Assembly (NCBI GenBank): GCA_028277965.1
Contig: JANQFF010000414.1
Coordinates: 1-53,573, forward strand
DNA from: Pseudomonadales bacterium
GTDB taxonomy: Bacteria; Pseudomonadota; Gammaproteobacteria; Pseudomonadales; Azotimanducaceae
Direction of reading: 5' to 3'
Length of the DNA: 53,573 nucleotides
The notes below the pieces were generated by a model. That model did not search any database. It worked only from the letters and a program-made list of their open reading frames with translations, and was not told where the DNA came from. This document shows, in pieces, positions 1 to 8,890 of the stretch. The position numbers and the translations under genes were made by a program. Position 1 is the stretch's first letter, and every line of letters begins with the position of its first letter.

Positions 1-1
1 T

Positions 2-349
2 CGCCGCCTGGCGTTCGACCGTACGCGTAACAAAGTTGCAGTTGGGAAACTCTTCGATGAGCTGGGACCGCGGTATCAGAGCCGGCCGGGTGGTTACACG
101 CGCATTCTGAAATGTGGCTACCGAACGGGTGACGCCGCCCCCATGGCGTTTATCGAACTGGTTGACCGTCCGATGCCTGAGTTCGAGTACGACGATGACG
201 AGTTTGTCGATGAAGAATCGACCGCAGCAGATGAAGAAGTGACTGATGCGGAGGTTGTCGAAGAGGAAGCGGCTGTTGAAGAAGAATCAGCCGCGGCTGA
301 AGCCGAAGAAACCACGGCTGAGACGGAAGACGACAAGACCAGGTCCTGA
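2..349 (+). CDS. rplQ: 50S ribosomal protein L17, C-terminal part (5' end outside window)
   Basis: Open frame entering from the left edge. The visible residues [30 protein letters not shown] and [20 protein letters not shown] match the conserved C-terminal half of bacterial L17, a large-subunit protein near the exit tunnel. The family normally ends shortly after the IELVDR motif. Here a tail of about 60 residues follows, very rich in Glu, Asp and Ala, with a basic residue only in the last few positions. The tail is in frame with no interruption, so I read it as a real extension. rplQ normally ends the alpha operon (rpsM-rpsK-rpsD-rpoA-rplQ), and a hairpin follows the stop codon. The start and the first part of the protein are not in the window. 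Confidence 0.95.
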   Translation, partial: RRLAFDRTRNKVAVGKLFDELGPRYQSRPGGYTRILKCGYRTGDAAPMAFIELVDRPMPEFEYDDDEFVDEESTAADEEVTDAEVVEEEAAVEEESAAAEAEETTAETEDDKTRS

Positions 350-351
350 TG

Positions 352-375
352 TCAGCCGGACGCCTGTCCGGCTGA
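352..375 (+). terminator. Hairpin after rplQ
   Basis: A perfect 10-bp inverted repeat (TCAGCCGGAC and GTCCGGCTGA, 4-base loop GCCT) begins just after the rplQ stop codon. No T-run follows, so it is not a textbook intrinsic terminator. It may act as a 3'-end stabilising or Rho-assisted structure. Confidence 0.4.
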
Positions 376-550
376 TCGCAACTTCCCACGGCCCATCGCG
401 TTTTTCCCACACCCCCGTGGGTTAATGCCCTGATACTGATGCCAATCCGACATCGCTTCGTGGATGTTCGGTGGAACTGTGTCTGGAGGCCTTGTCGCAT
501 CGGTTACAGACTGTGCATGCTCCATGTCCCATAACTCAAGGAGCATTGAT

Positions 551-739
551 ATGCGCGAACTCACACATGAAGAAATGGAATCCGCGAACGGAGGATTTCT
601 ACCGGCAATCAGTTTTGCCCTCGCTATCGGAGGCAAAGCCATTGGTGGCGGTGGCGTTGGAACCTGGGCGATCAGCTCACTGAGCCTGGTCATCGCGTCA
701 TTTGAATTTGCGGCCTGGCTGGACGGAGGTGGCCTCTAG
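551..739 (+). CDS. Double-glycine-leader bacteriocin-like peptide precursor
   Basis: A 62-residue peptide. The ATG at 551 has a strong ribosome-binding site, AAGGAG at 538-543. An in-frame start at 464 exists but lacks this signal. The N-terminus MRELTHEEMESANGG is a typical double-glycine leader: an acidic amphipathic segment with L4, M9 and the GG at 14-15, as cleaved by C39-peptidase ABC exporters. Cleavage would release a 47-residue peptide starting FLPAIS. That peptide is hydrophobic and glycine-rich, with GGKAIGGGGVG resembling the GxxxG helix-packing motifs of class II bacteriocins, and it has no cysteine. A strong terminator follows, then two tiny membrane-protein genes that are candidate immunity factors. 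No C39 transporter is encoded in the window. The leader is read directly; the bacteriocin role is inferred, and signalling or self-directed roles are also possible. Confidence 0.7.
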   Translation: MRELTHEEMESANGGFLPAISFALAIGGKAIGGGGVGTWAISSLSLVIASFEFAAWLDGGGL

Positions 740-750
740 GATTTGAAAAC

Positions 751-779
751 CGCCGGTACCCCGGTACCGGCGTTTTTTC
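751..779 (+). terminator. Rho-independent terminator after the peptide gene
   Basis: A perfect 10-bp stem (CGCCGGTACC at 751-760, GGTACCGGCG at 763-772) has a two-base centre and is followed by six T residues (773-778). It lies between the peptide gene and the next small gene, whose GGAGG ribosome-binding site starts at 781, directly after the T-run. Transcripts would mostly stop after the peptide gene, leaving the downstream genes to read-through or to their own promoter. Confidence 0.85.
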
Positions 780-792
780 TGGAGGTTGCTGA

Positions 793-966
793 GTGAACAC
801 AGATCAACGAGGAATAGTGTGGAGTGCCGGTGGAGGACTAGCTGGCGCTTTGATCGGGTTTGGTGTGTTTCCCGAGAGCGGTTGGGTCTGGTCGTTTGTG
901 GTGATTGGTGTCTCCGTGGGTCTCCTGGCCAACCGGTTTTTCAGTCCAGGTGACGATGATGAATAG
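793..966 (+). CDS. Small membrane protein, candidate immunity protein (57 aa)
   Basis: A GTG start at 793 with a strong GGAGG at 781-785 opens a 57-residue frame. Two hydrophobic segments are visible: a glycine-rich one at residues 13-26 (GGGLAGALIGFGVF) and a second at about 31-47 (WVWSFVVIGVSVGLLAN). The C-terminus ends in the acidic run GDDDE. There is no signal peptidase site and no double-glycine leader. Its stop codon overlaps the start of the next small gene, so the two look translationally coupled. Its position right after a double-glycine peptide gene suggests an immunity or accessory role. I do not recognise the family. With no homology evidence, coding status rests on the ribosome-binding site, frame and hydrophobic pattern. 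Confidence 0.55.
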   Translation: MNTDQRGIVWSAGGGLAGALIGFGVFPESGWVWSFVVIGVSVGLLANRFFSPGDDDE

Positions 967-1126
967 TTTCCGTCTGAGTATATGGTTCGGATGCTGCGTT
1001 GGGCTCGGATTGCTGTTGGCATGGCTCGACGGAGTACGCCTCCAGAGCATTCTGCTTGCGGCTCTTGTTGCTGCAGGTATTGCCCTGATCCTGACGGTTG
1101 TGCGTTGGCTCTCGAATCGCGGCTAG
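959..1126 (+). CDS. Small two-helix membrane protein (55 aa)
   Basis: A 55-residue frame starting at ATG 959 (an in-frame ATG also lies at 956), overlapping the preceding gene's stop codon. Two hydrophobic helices are evident: residues 8-22 (IWFGCCVGLGLLLAW) and 31-48 (ILLAALVAAGIALILTVV), followed by the basic end RWLSNRG. The final codons and the stop lie in the degenerate left arm of a REP-like palindrome, so the present C-terminus may come from the repeat. The ribosome-binding site is weak, which fits translational coupling to the upstream gene. Function unknown. Together with its neighbour it is a candidate immunity or membrane-accessory protein for the double-glycine peptide. Confidence 0.5.
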   Translation: MNSFRLSIWFGCCVGLGLLLAWLDGVRLQSILLAALVAAGIALILTVVRWLSNRG

Positions 1127-1166
1127 CAATTCTGCTAGCTCTGTAGGAGCGGCTTCAGCCGCGATT
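1115..1166. repeat. REP-like palindrome pair, left arm degenerate
   Basis: The right arm (about 1141-1166) is TGTAGGAGCGGCTTCAGCC followed by GCGATT, the repeat family seen throughout this window. The left arm AATCGCGGCT (1115-1124) is truncated and overlaps the end of the preceding small gene. The pair sits between converging genes (small membrane protein and uvrA). Confidence 0.85.
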
Positions 1167-1168
1167 CT

Positions 1169-4003
1169 TCAACCTGGATTGCCAACAACCTGCTTCAGAA
1201 ACCGCCCGGTGTGTGACTTCTTCACTTTGGCCACATCTTCGGGTGTCCCTGTGGCAACCACTTTACCTCCGCCCGATCCGCCCTCGGGTCCGAGATCAAT
1301 GATCCAGTCTGCCGTTTTGATGACATCGAGGTTGTGTTCGATGACAACAATCGTATTGCCGTCGTCACGCAGCCTGTGCAGCACGTGCAGAAGTTGCGAG
1401 ATGTCATGAAAGTGCAGGCCGGTTGTCGGCTCGTCGAGAATGTAGAGCGTTTTACCCGTGTCACGTTTTGACAACTCCCTGGAGAGTTTGACGCGCTGGG
1501 CTTCGCCGCCTGAGAGGGTGGTCGCCGATTGCCCGAGACGGATATAAGACAGCCCCACGTCCATCAGGGTCTGCAGCTTGCGTGAGAGCATGGGCACAGC
1601 TTCAAAAAACTCGTAAGCGTCTTCGACCGTCATATCAAGGACTTCATGAATGTTCTTGCCCTTGTAGCGTATGTCCAGGGTTTCCCTGTTGTAGCGCTTG
1701 CCGTGGCACACATCACACGGAACATAGATGTCGGGGAGAAAGTGCATTTCGACTTTGATGACCCCGTCTCCCTGGCAGGCCTCACACCGTCCGCCTTTCA
1801 CATTGAAACTGAAGCGTCCGGGTTTATATCCCCGTGCACGCGATTCCTGCACCTGGGCGAAGAGCTCGCGTATGGGCGTAAAGAGACCCGTATAGGTTGC
1901 AGGGTTGGATCGCGGTGTTCTGCCAATGGGGCTCTGGTCGATATCGACGACCTTGTCGAGGTGTTCGAGGCCCTCTACAGCCTCATGTTCGGACGGCTTT
2001 GCACTGGTGGATTTGTTGAGCTGTATCGCTGTGACCGGGTAGAGAGTCTGGTTGATGAGTGTCGATTTGCCGGAACCGGACACACCTGTGACGCAGGTCA
2101 GGAGACCGCAGGGAATGGCGATTGTGACGTCCTGCAGATTGTTGCCCCGCGCGCCGATGACTGAAACGGTCTTTTCCGGGTTCATGGGGACACGCTCGGT
2201 GGGCACAGGTATCGATTTTTTCCCCGACAGATACTGACCTGTAATGGACCCACGTGCTTTGATGATGTCGTCGATGGAGCCTGCTGCGACAACCTCACCG
2301 CCGTGCACACCTGCACCTGGACCGATGTCGATGAGAAAATCGGCCGCGCGAATGGCTTCTTCGTCGTGTTCCACTACCAGCACTGTATTACCGAGGTCGC
2401 GGAGGTGTTCGAGGGTGCGCAGCAGACGTTCGTTGTCCCGCTGATGGAGGCCGATTGACGGTTCATCGAGAATATACATGACGCCGACGAGCCCCGCGCC
2501 AATCTGACTGGCCAGGCGAATACGCTGGGCTTCGCCACCCGACAGCGTCTCCGCTGACCGATCGAGCGTAAGGTAGTTCAGCCCGACGTCCACGAGAAAC
2601 TGCAGGCGTGCCTTGATCTCCTTTAAGATTTTTTCGGCGATCGTTGCGCGCTGACCCTTTAGTTTCAGACGCTTGAAGTGGTTTAGCGTTTCCTCCACGG
2701 ATCCGTGGGTGATCTCAGGGAGGTTCGAAGAACCGACGAATACGTGCCGTGCTTCCTTGCGCAGCCGGGTCCCAAGGCAGGTTGGACAGTCGGCAACACG
2801 CAGATACTTCTGCAGGTTTTCACGCACCATGCCGGAATCCGTTTCCCGGTATCTGCGTTCCATGTTTGGGATGACACCTTCGAACCGGTGCCGACGGCGG
2901 ATGACATCGCCGCGATCGTTGGCGTAGCTGAAGTCGATCCGCGTCTGGCCACTGCCGAAGAGAATTGCCTGCTGGTGTTTTTTGGAGAGCTTCTTGAAAG
3001 GCTTCTCGACATCAAAACCATAGTGACTCGCGAGCGAAGACAACATATGGAAGTAGTAGACGTTGCGGCGATCCCAGCCCCGGATGGCCCCTTCAGCGAG
3101 GGTCAGATCCGGGTCGGCGACAACCAGGTCGGGATCGAAAAACGACGTGACTCCCAGACCGTCACAGGCTTCACATGCGCCGGCCGGATTGTTGAAGGAG
3201 AACATGCGCGGTTCGAGTTCCGAAATACTGTAGCCACAGGTTGGGCAGGCAAAGCGGGACGAGAACACCATGGGTGCTGCGTTTTCGTCATCCATTTTCT
3301 GGACCAGCGCTACGCCGTCAGTCAGTTGCAGCGCCGTTTCGAAACTCTCAGCGAGCCGCTGCTGTTGGTCACCGCGGACGCGCAGTCGGTCGACCACAGC
3401 TTCGATGGTGTGTTTTTTGTTCTTGTCGAGATCGGGCGTGGCGTCGAGGTCTGTGACGATCCCGTCAATGCGAGCACGCACAAAACCGTTGCTGCGCAGT
3501 TCCTGGAAGACGTGCAGATGCTCACCCTTGCGCTCGGTGATGACCGGCGCAAGGATCATGACGCGTGTCCCCTCTTCGAGTTCGAGTGCCTGGTCGACCA
3601 TCTGGCTGACAGTCTGGGCTGCCAGGGGGAGGTCGTGATCGGGGCAGCGCGGTTCGCCGACCCTGGCGAAAAGGAGACGCAGGTAGTCGTATATCTCCGT
3701 GATGGTTCCGACGGTCGAACGGGGGTTGTGGGACGTCGATTTCTGCTCGATCGATATAGCCGGGGACAACCCTTCGATGTGGTCGATATCGGGTTTCTCC
3801 ATCATGGAGAGGAACTGGCGAGCGTATGCGGACAGCGATTCAACGTAGCGCCGCTGACCCTCCGCGTAGAGCGTGTCGAACGCCAGTGAAGATTTACCGC
3901 TGCCTGACAGCCCGGTCACGATGACCAGCCGGTCACGGGGGATATCCAGGTCTATGTTGCGCAGGTTATGAGTGCGGGCGCCGCGTACTTCGATGGTGTC
4001 CAA
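1169..4003 (-). CDS. uvrA: Excinuclease ABC subunit A
   Basis: A 944-residue protein, matching the usual UvrA length (about 940). It is the damage-sensing ATPase of nucleotide excision repair and loads UvrB. The N-terminus [19 protein letters not shown] is diagnostic. Two ABC ATPase modules are visible, with Walker [10 protein letters not shown] (31-39) and a second GVSGSGKST near 640, and LSGGEAQR signatures in both. Zinc-binding CxxC pairs occur, including CPTCGYS, CEACDG, CEACQG and CDVCHG. Translation starts at TTG, because no ATG lies at the conserved start. It is divergent from ssb, the conserved arrangement in many gammaproteobacteria. No consensus LexA box is visible in the shared upstream region. 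Confidence 0.98.
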   Translation of the reverse strand: MDTIEVRGARTHNLRNIDLDIPRDRLVIVTGLSGSGKSSLAFDTLYAEGQRRYVESLSAYARQFLSMMEKPDIDHIEGLSPAISIEQKSTSHNPRSTVGTITEIYDYLRLLFARVGEPRCPDHDLPLAAQTVSQMVDQALELEEGTRVMILAPVITERKGEHLHVFQELRSNGFVRARIDGIVTDLDATPDLDKNKKHTIEAVVDRLRVRGDQQQRLAESFETALQLTDGVALVQKMDDENAAPMVFSSRFACPTCGYSISELEPRMFSFNNPAGACEACDGLGVTSFFDPDLVVADPDLTLAEGAIRGWDRRNVYYFHMLSSLASHYGFDVEKPFKKLSKKHQQAILFGSGQTRIDFSYANDRGDVIRRRHRFEGVIPNMERRYRETDSGMVRENLQKYLRVADCPTCLGTRLRKEARHVFVGSSNLPEITHGSVEETLNHFKRLKLKGQRATIAEKILKEIKARLQFLVDVGLNYLTLDRSAETLSGGEAQRIRLASQIGAGLVGVMYILDEPSIGLHQRDNERLLRTLEHLRDLGNTVLVVEHDEEAIRAADFLIDIGPGAGVHGGEVVAAGSIDDIIKARGSITGQYLSGKKSIPVPTERVPMNPEKTVSVIGARGNNLQDVTIAIPCGLLTCVTGVSGSGKSTLINQTLYPVTAIQLNKSTSAKPSEHEAVEGLEHLDKVVDIDQSPIGRTPRSNPATYTGLFTPIRELFAQVQESRARGYKPGRFSFNVKGGRCEACQGDGVIKVEMHFLPDIYVPCDVCHGKRYNRETLDIRYKGKNIHEVLDMTVEDAYEFFEAVPMLSRKLQTLMDVGLSYIRLGQSATTLSGGEAQRVKLSRELSKRDTGKTLYILDEPTTGLHFHDISQLLHVLHRLRDDGNTIVVIEHNLDVIKTADWIIDLGPEGGSGGGKVVATGTPEDVAKVKKSHTGRFLKQVVGNPG

Positions 4004-4183
4004 ACGTCTTTTTCTCTCTTTTTAGAAAATCGTGAGGGGAACCGAGCAACATAGCGTGTCCACATTTCCCGGGCAACCCGGGGGGATAACTAATTCAATT
4101 TCCTACGCGGTTTCGGGTGGATTAGTGCTGCCCGGTCAACAGCAATCAATTACACTAGCACCAGGACACGTTTGAGAATCGAT

Positions 4184-4648
4184 ATGGCACGGGGAATCAA
4201 TAAAGTCATCCTGATCGGTAATCTGGGCAGAGACCCGGAAACCCGCTATGCGCAGAATGGTGGCGCGGTGACCAACTTCAGCGTCGCTACCACGGAATCG
4301 TGGCGGGACAGGAATTCAGGTGAACAGCAGGAACGTACTGAGTGGCACAACGTTGTCTGCTTCGCGCGTCTTGCCGAGATTGCGGGTGAGTACCTGCGCA
4401 AAGGTTCCAAGGTGTACATTGAGGGCAGTCTTCGGACCTCGAGCTGGGAGCAGGACGGGCAGAAGCGATATCGCACAGAGATCATGGCGCGAGAGCTGCA
4501 GATGCTCGATAGTCGCGGTCAAAGCGGCGGTGCGCCGCCAAGCGGTTTTGAATCCAACCAGCCTGCAAGCAGCGGCCCGCCAGGGATGGGTGACAACGCA
4601 CCTACACTGACGGACGATACGGATTTCGAAGACGATATACCGTTTTAA
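4184..4648 (+). CDS. ssb: Single-stranded DNA-binding protein
   Basis: A 154-residue protein beginning [20 protein letters not shown], the typical SSB start; an in-frame TTG 12 bases earlier is less likely. The OB-fold occupies about residues 1-110 and includes [20 protein letters not shown] and [15 protein letters not shown] flexible Gly/Pro/Ser linker follows, and the C-terminus is the acidic tip DFEDDIPF that recruits replication and repair partners. It works in replication, recombination and repair, consistent with its place divergent from uvrA. Confidence 0.97.
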   Translation: MARGINKVILIGNLGRDPETRYAQNGGAVTNFSVATTESWRDRNSGEQQERTEWHNVVCFARLAEIAGEYLRKGSKVYIEGSLRTSSWEQDGQKRYRTEIMARELQMLDSRGQSGGAPPSGFESNQPASSGPPGMGDNAPTLTDDTDFEDDIPF

Positions 4649-4660
4649 TACCTACCTGAC

Positions 4661-4689
4661 CTCTGTAGTAGCGGCTTCAGCCGCGATTT
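4661..4689. repeat. REP-like palindrome
   Basis: CTCTGTAGTAGCGGCTTCAG then CCGCGATTT: one arm of the family, with one substitution (GTAGTA for GTAGGA). It lies between the converging ends of ssb and uppP. Confidence 0.85.
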
Positions 4690-4696
4690 GTACTTC

Positions 4697-5485
4697 CTAC
4701 AAGATCAGGAAGACCAACACCACACCCAGCGCCAGCCGGTAGATGACGTACGGCAACATGCCGGTGCGTTCCACGAGTTGGATAAAGAAGTGGATACACA
4801 CAAACGCGGCTAAACCCGAAATCATCGCGCCCGCGACGAGGTCTCGCCAGACCTGATCGCCCAATGCTGACGTGAGATCGAGGGTCAGCAGGAGTTGCGC
4901 CCCCGCGATCGTCGGTATGGCGAGCAGGAAGGAAAACTTCGAAGCCGCAGTTCGTGTCAGGCCCAGCATGAGAGCGGCGGTGATGGTTATCCCCGATCGG
5001 GAAGTTCCTGGCACCAGCGCCAGTACCTGGGCGAGACCAATAAAGAAGGCAGCGGTCCAGCCCACCGTTTCCTGACGCCCGCGGCTCTGGTCGGCAACCA
5101 GCAGCACCAGGGCAAAGAGAATGGTTGTAGCGGCGATGACGGGGACGGTGCGCAGGTTGTCCTCCACGAAGTCCTTTGCGAGAAATCCGGCTATAGCGAC
5201 TGGAAGTGAGGCAAGGCCGAGTTTCAGGACGAGATCGACATGTTCGGTGTATGCCCGCCGGATGGGCCACGAGAAAAAGTCGGTTGCCATATCCGTGAGG
5301 TCGCGACGAAAGTAGGTGAGCACAGCAATGAGCGTTCCGAAGTGTACGCCGACGTCGAACGCGAGTCCCTGATCGGGCCAGTCAGAAAGCTGAGCGGGCA
5401 GGACGAGGTGGGCGGAGCTCGATATCGGCAGGAATTCGGTGATCCCCTGGACAAGCGCCAGGAAAATGATCTGGATCCAGTCCAT
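4697..5485 (-). CDS. uppP: Undecaprenyl-diphosphatase
   Basis: A 262-residue polytopic membrane protein of the BacA/UppP family, which dephosphorylates undecaprenyl pyrophosphate to recycle the peptidoglycan lipid carrier and gives intrinsic bacitracin tolerance. The two family signatures are present: QGITEFLPISSSAHL near residue 14, and PGTSRSG in the middle, containing the catalytic Ser/Arg. Several hydrophobic helices follow. Its ATG directly abuts the stop codon of the upstream dienelactone-hydrolase-like gene, so the two are probably co-transcribed. Confidence 0.95.
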   Translation of the reverse strand: MDWIQIIFLALVQGITEFLPISSSAHLVLPAQLSDWPDQGLAFDVGVHFGTLIAVLTYFRRDLTDMATDFFSWPIRRAYTEHVDLVLKLGLASLPVAIAGFLAKDFVEDNLRTVPVIAATTILFALVLLVADQSRGRQETVGWTAAFFIGLAQVLALVPGTSRSGITITAALMLGLTRTAASKFSFLLAIPTIAGAQLLLTLDLTSALGDQVWRDLVAGAMISGLAAFVCIHFFIQLVERTGMLPYVIYRLALGVVLVFLIL

Positions 5486-6235
5486 TCAGATCAGCTTTGT
5501 CCGGAAATAGGTCAGAACCTCGTCTAACGCGTCAGCAGCAGGCTGGCCGCCTTTAATAAAATCCAGGGTCAGAACGGAGTGACCTTTACCGGGCAGTTCG
5601 ATTTTGCGGATCCGCTCCCGGTCATCGTTGAATGCGTTGTCGATGGCGGCAAATTTGGCGTGGGTGCACATCGGATCGCCTTCGAACCGCAGCGCCAGCA
5701 TGGGACCCTCTGCATCCAGGCGTTTGCGGATCTCACCGATGTCTTCGTCGGACATGTGCAAAGCGGTCTGGTCAAACAGCGGCATGGAGGGCTGGGAAGC
5801 CACACCGGCCAGGACGTTTTCGTCGGCAAGCAGTGAGATAGCAAAATTGCCGGTGAGACACATACCTATCACGCCGATGCTTGTAGCGCCGTGGTGATTC
5901 TTCAGGTCGGCGCACAACGCCCGCAGCCAGTCTACAACCGGGCTCGATTTCTTTTTCTCGAGAAGCGCAAACTCTCGCCGCATACAGATCACCCGCGCCA
6001 GGTTTCCCACCAGCGAAACGCGGCCGAGCGGTCCAAAAAGGTGAGGTAAAACTACTCTGAAGCCGTCCTCGACGAATCTGTCGGCGAGGCTCAGCGTCTC
6101 CGGGCCAATTCCTGGCAATTCCTGAACGATGACCACGGTGGGCCCTTCGGTGCCCCTGAGGTAAACGTCATGGGTGACGTCTGTGGCTGGTCTGACGGGT
6201 GCGGTGAAGGTGAAGTGAGTGTAATTGTCCAGCAT
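5486..6235 (-). CDS. Dienelactone hydrolase family protein
   Basis: A 249-residue alpha/beta hydrolase starting at MLDNYTHFTF. The frame is open further upstream, but that stretch overlaps the divergent gene and does not look like family sequence. The nucleophile motif GMCLTG has a cysteine (Cys126), as in dienelactone hydrolases. Asp187 (FEGDPMC) and His219 (PGKGHS) complete a plausible Cys-Asp-His triad. The N-terminal VVIVQELPGI and LPHLFGP regions are also typical. There is no signal peptide, so it is cytoplasmic. The natural substrate cannot be told from sequence. It is divergent from the Lon-domain gene, with about 60 bp between start codons, and lies directly upstream of uppP. Confidence 0.85.
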   Translation of the reverse strand: MLDNYTHFTFTAPVRPATDVTHDVYLRGTEGPTVVIVQELPGIGPETLSLADRFVEDGFRVVLPHLFGPLGRVSLVGNLARVICMRREFALLEKKKSSPVVDWLRALCADLKNHHGATSIGVIGMCLTGNFAISLLADENVLAGVASQPSMPLFDQTALHMSDEDIGEIRKRLDAEGPMLALRFEGDPMCTHAKFAAIDNAFNDDRERIRKIELPGKGHSVLTLDFIKGGQPAADALDEVLTYFRTKLI

Positions 6236-6295
6236 GGGGCGCGAGTATACATGGGATGTCGGGTATGCTGTGTGTCCCAACCCAGGAGAACAGAC

Positions 6296-6907
6296 GTGCC
6301 GGAAGCTGCCACCGACATCCCGCTTTTTCCATTGCGGACTGTCCTGTTCCCGGGCGGTATTCTGCCGCTGCGCATATTTGAACCCCGGTATGTCGATATG
6401 ATCAGCCGGTGTATGCGGGAAGGCACAGGGTTCGGTGTGGTTCTCATCCGGGAGGGTGCTGAAGCTCGTCTGACACGGGATGCTGAGCAGCCGGACATAT
6501 TTGAGGTTGGCACGCTCGCGGAAGTTGTGGATTTCAACCAGGCTGACAACGGATTGCTCGGGATAGTGGCGCGTGGGCGGAACAAGCTTGCAATCGAAAA
6601 AACCTGGGAACAGGCCGACCACCTGCTGGTTGGACAGGTGCGGCATCTGCCCGAAGAGCCGGCCGGGGAACTGACCGGTGAACACAAACCGCTGCTTGAC
6701 GTCCTCGAGGAACTGGCGAGGCATCCGCTGGTGCAAAAGCTGAATCCGGACATTGACCTGACACAAGCCCGGTCCGTGAGCTTCCGTCTGGCGGAACTTC
6801 TACCCATTGAACCGGAAATCAAACAATCCCTGCTGCAGATGCGCTGGCCGCGCGAGCGACTGACGGAACTCAAAAGGATTGTGCGCAAATTCCAGGGATC
6901 TGAATGA
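6296..6907 (+). CDS. LON peptidase substrate-binding domain protein
   Basis: A 203-residue protein starting at GTG 6296, preceded by AGGAGA (6283-6288). The frame continues upstream into the divergent promoter region without family sequence. The opening TDIPLFPLRTVLFPGGILP, then LRIFEPRYVDM, is the hallmark of stand-alone Lon N-terminal (PUA-like) domains. These bind unfolded or client protein but lack the ATPase and protease modules. No catalytic domain is present here. Such proteins are common in gammaproteobacteria and their role is poorly defined. A REP arm and proA follow. Confidence 0.85.
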   Translation: MPEAATDIPLFPLRTVLFPGGILPLRIFEPRYVDMISRCMREGTGFGVVLIREGAEARLTRDAEQPDIFEVGTLAEVVDFNQADNGLLGIVARGRNKLAIEKTWEQADHLLVGQVRHLPEEPAGELTGEHKPLLDVLEELARHPLVQKLNPDIDLTQARSVSFRLAELLPIEPEIKQSLLQMRWPRERLTELKRIVRKFQGSE

Positions 6908-6910
6908 AGA

Positions 6911-6932
6911 AATCGCGGCTAAAGCCGCGATT
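6911..6932. repeat. REP-like palindrome core
   Basis: AATCGCGGCT then AAAGCCGCGATT: a near-perfect palindrome formed from the core of the repeat, without the TCCTACAG flank. It lies just after the Lon-domain gene and before proA. Confidence 0.75.
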
Positions 6933-6967
6933 ACTGCCGCCAAGTGGTAGAGGGTATAATCCCAACC

Positions 6968-8233
6968 ATGGAACTCGATATCAGACAGCATGTCGTCAAC
7001 ATGGGGACCGCGGCGCGTTCAGCGTCACGGGTGATTGCGGCTGCGTCTACACAAACAAAATCTGCGGCCCTGCAGGCGATTGCCGTCCAGGTCGACACAC
7101 ATCGCGACGCGATCAAGGCGGCCAATGCCGAGGATATGGCTGCAGCCGAGAAGAACGGTATCGATCAGCCTCTGATCGACCGGTTGTTGCTCGATGACCG
7201 CGGCATAGACCGCATGATTGAAGGCATCGAGCAGGTCGATGCGCTTGTTGACCCGGTTGGTGAAGTGACGGATCTCAGCTATCAGCCGACGGGAATCCAG
7301 GTTGGCCGAATGAGGGTCCCGCTTGGGGTGATCGCGATGATTTACGAATCGCGTCCCAACGTCACGGTAGATGCTGCCAGCCTGTCGATCAAATCGGGTA
7401 ACGCGTGCATTCTCCGGGGAGGCTCGGAAGCGTTTGCGTCGAACCAGGCGATTGGCACTTGTGTGACACGGGGGCTGGCGGAGGCAGGTCTGCCGGAAAC
7501 CTGTGTTCAGCTCTTCGGGACAACTGACAGAAGTGCAGTTGGTGAGTTATTGAAACTCGATGAGTATGTGGACGTCATCGTGCCGCGGGGAGGCAAAGGC
7601 CTCATCGAGCGGATCAGCCGCGATTCCACCATACCTATCATCAAACACCTCGATGGCGTATGCCACGTCTATGTGGATTCCGCGGCCGACCTCGAAATGG
7701 CTGCCAGCATCGCGTTTAACTCCAAAGTCGAAAAGTACGCCGTCTGTAATGCACTCGAGACGCTGCTGGTGGACGCTGCCGTTGCGGGCGATCTGTTACC
7801 GGGGCTGGCGAAACAGTACGGCGATGCGGGCGTGACGCTCAAAGGGTGCGATGCTTCCAGGGAGATAGTGCCCGGTATGGAGTCGGCGACAGAAGATGAC
7901 TGGTACGCGGAATACCTGGGACCTGAACTTGCTGTAAGGGTAGTGACTGGTCTGGATGAGGCCATTGCGCACATCAACCAGTACGGCTCAAAACATACAG
8001 ACACGATAGTGACGGCCGACTATCAGAACGCGAGACGGTTCATTACCGAAGTCGATTCTGCATCTGTCATGGTCAATACGTCGACCCAGTTTGCCGACGG
8101 TTTCGAATACGGCCTGGGTGCTGAGGTTGGCATCTCTACCGATAAGATCCATGCACGCGGACCTGTAGGCCTGGAAGGACTGACCTGTCAGAAATACGTC
8201 GTTTACGGTAACGGCGAAATCCGTCATCGCTGA
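6968..8233 (+). CDS. proA: Gamma-glutamyl phosphate reductase
   Basis: 421 residues, close to the family length (E. coli 417). It carries out the second step of proline synthesis, NADPH-dependent reduction of glutamyl-5-phosphate to glutamate semialdehyde. Family motifs seen: [48 protein letters not shown] and the active-site region [13 protein letters not shown] with its catalytic cysteine. The ATG at 6968 begins [13 protein letters not shown]; an upstream in-frame start at 6944 would add eight unconserved residues. proA-nadD-rsfS-rlmH order is as in Pseudomonas. Confidence 0.96.
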   Translation: MELDIRQHVVNMGTAARSASRVIAAASTQTKSAALQAIAVQVDTHRDAIKAANAEDMAAAEKNGIDQPLIDRLLLDDRGIDRMIEGIEQVDALVDPVGEVTDLSYQPTGIQVGRMRVPLGVIAMIYESRPNVTVDAASLSIKSGNACILRGGSEAFASNQAIGTCVTRGLAEAGLPETCVQLFGTTDRSAVGELLKLDEYVDVIVPRGGKGLIERISRDSTIPIIKHLDGVCHVYVDSAADLEMAASIAFNSKVEKYAVCNALETLLVDAAVAGDLLPGLAKQYGDAGVTLKGCDASREIVPGMESATEDDWYAEYLGPELAVRVVTGLDEAIAHINQYGSKHTDTIVTADYQNARRFITEVDSASVMVNTSTQFADGFEYGLGAEVGISTDKIHARGPVGLEGLTCQKYVVYGNGEIRHR

Positions 8234-8251
8234 ACACCCCAGGGGCAGCCG

Positions 8252-8890
8252 GTGCTTGTAGGCCTCATGGGCGGGACCTTTGATCCGGTTCATGTAGGGC
8301 ATATCCATGCCGCCCTGAGCGTAGGGACATCCCTGAACCTGGAACGCATATACATGGTGCTGGCTGCCCGGCCGGGTCACCGCGGAGAACCCCACGCGCC
8401 TGTTGAAGCCCGTTGGGACATGCTGAATCTGGCGTGCGAGCCGGAAGAAACGCTGATCCCGGAGGACATGGAAATCAGGCGGAAAGGCAGTTCCTACACC
8501 GTCGATACGCTTTCAGAGTTTGGCGCTGCGCATTCGGACGCTACACCCTGCTGGATCCTCGGTCAGGATGCGTTTGCAACGCTCCCCGAGTGGCACAGGT
8601 GGCGGGACATACTGGTGCATGCCAATTTAATCGTCGTGGACAGGCCAGGTGACCGGCGGGAGGAACCACAGGTTCTGGCGGATCTGTGTCACGAGAACGA
8701 AACGACAGCGTTGTGTAATGAGAAAGTTGGACAGATTGTCCGACTGACGTTACCGATGCAGGAAGTGTCGGCTACTGAAATCCGTCAGAGCATAGCAGAT
8801 GATCTCGATGTCGAACATTTGCTAAGCGCTGCAGTCTACACATATATTAGAAAACACAAGCTCTACTCAGAATCGGAGGAGCCTATTTGA
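8252..8890 (+). CDS. nadD: Nicotinate-nucleotide adenylyltransferase
   Basis: A 212-residue nucleotidyltransferase that makes nicotinic acid adenine dinucleotide in NAD synthesis. The N-terminal GLMGGTFDPVHVGHI contains the ATP-binding GTFDPxHxGH signature. RKGSSYTVDTL, WILGQDAFATLPEW and the C-terminal SATEIRQSIADD (the ISSTxIR-type motif) are all present. Translation starts at GTG 8252, only 18 bases after the proA stop. Its stop overlaps the rsfS start, indicating an operon. Confidence 0.95.
   Translation: MLVGLMGGTFDPVHVGHIHAALSVGTSLNLERIYMVLAARPGHRGEPHAPVEARWDMLNLACEPEETLIPEDMEIRRKGSSYTVDTLSEFGAAHSDATPCWILGQDAFATLPEWHRWRDILVHANLIVVDRPGDRREEPQVLADLCHENETTALCNEKVGQIVRLTLPMQEVSATEIRQSIADDLDVEHLLSAAVYTYIRKHKLYSESEEPI

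Noticed and set aside
385-421. Inverted repeat CCCACGG/CCGTGGG upstream of the double-glycine peptide gene as a riboswitch or operator
   Set aside because: The arms are short and 23 bases apart with no conserved aptamer features; it could be chance.
2705-3889. Long plus-strand open frame opposite uvrA (394 codons)
   Set aside because: Its product has no recognisable motif and it exactly overlaps the conserved uvrA gene. It is a codon-bias shadow.
4128-4142. SOS-box-like CTG...CAG symmetry between uvrA and ssb
   Set aside because: The spacing is one base short of CTGT-N8-ACAG and the inner conserved T/A positions are not both present, so I do not call a LexA site.
5486-6766. A 426-codon version of the dienelactone hydrolase gene starting near 6766
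   Set aside because: The extra N-terminal part is antisense to the Lon-domain gene and resembles no hydrolase; family sequence begins at MLDNYTH (6235).
6955-6960. TATAAT just before proA as a -10 promoter element
   Set aside because: It lies only about eight bases before the ATG, which would give a leaderless message, and no convincing -35 element lies at the right distance.
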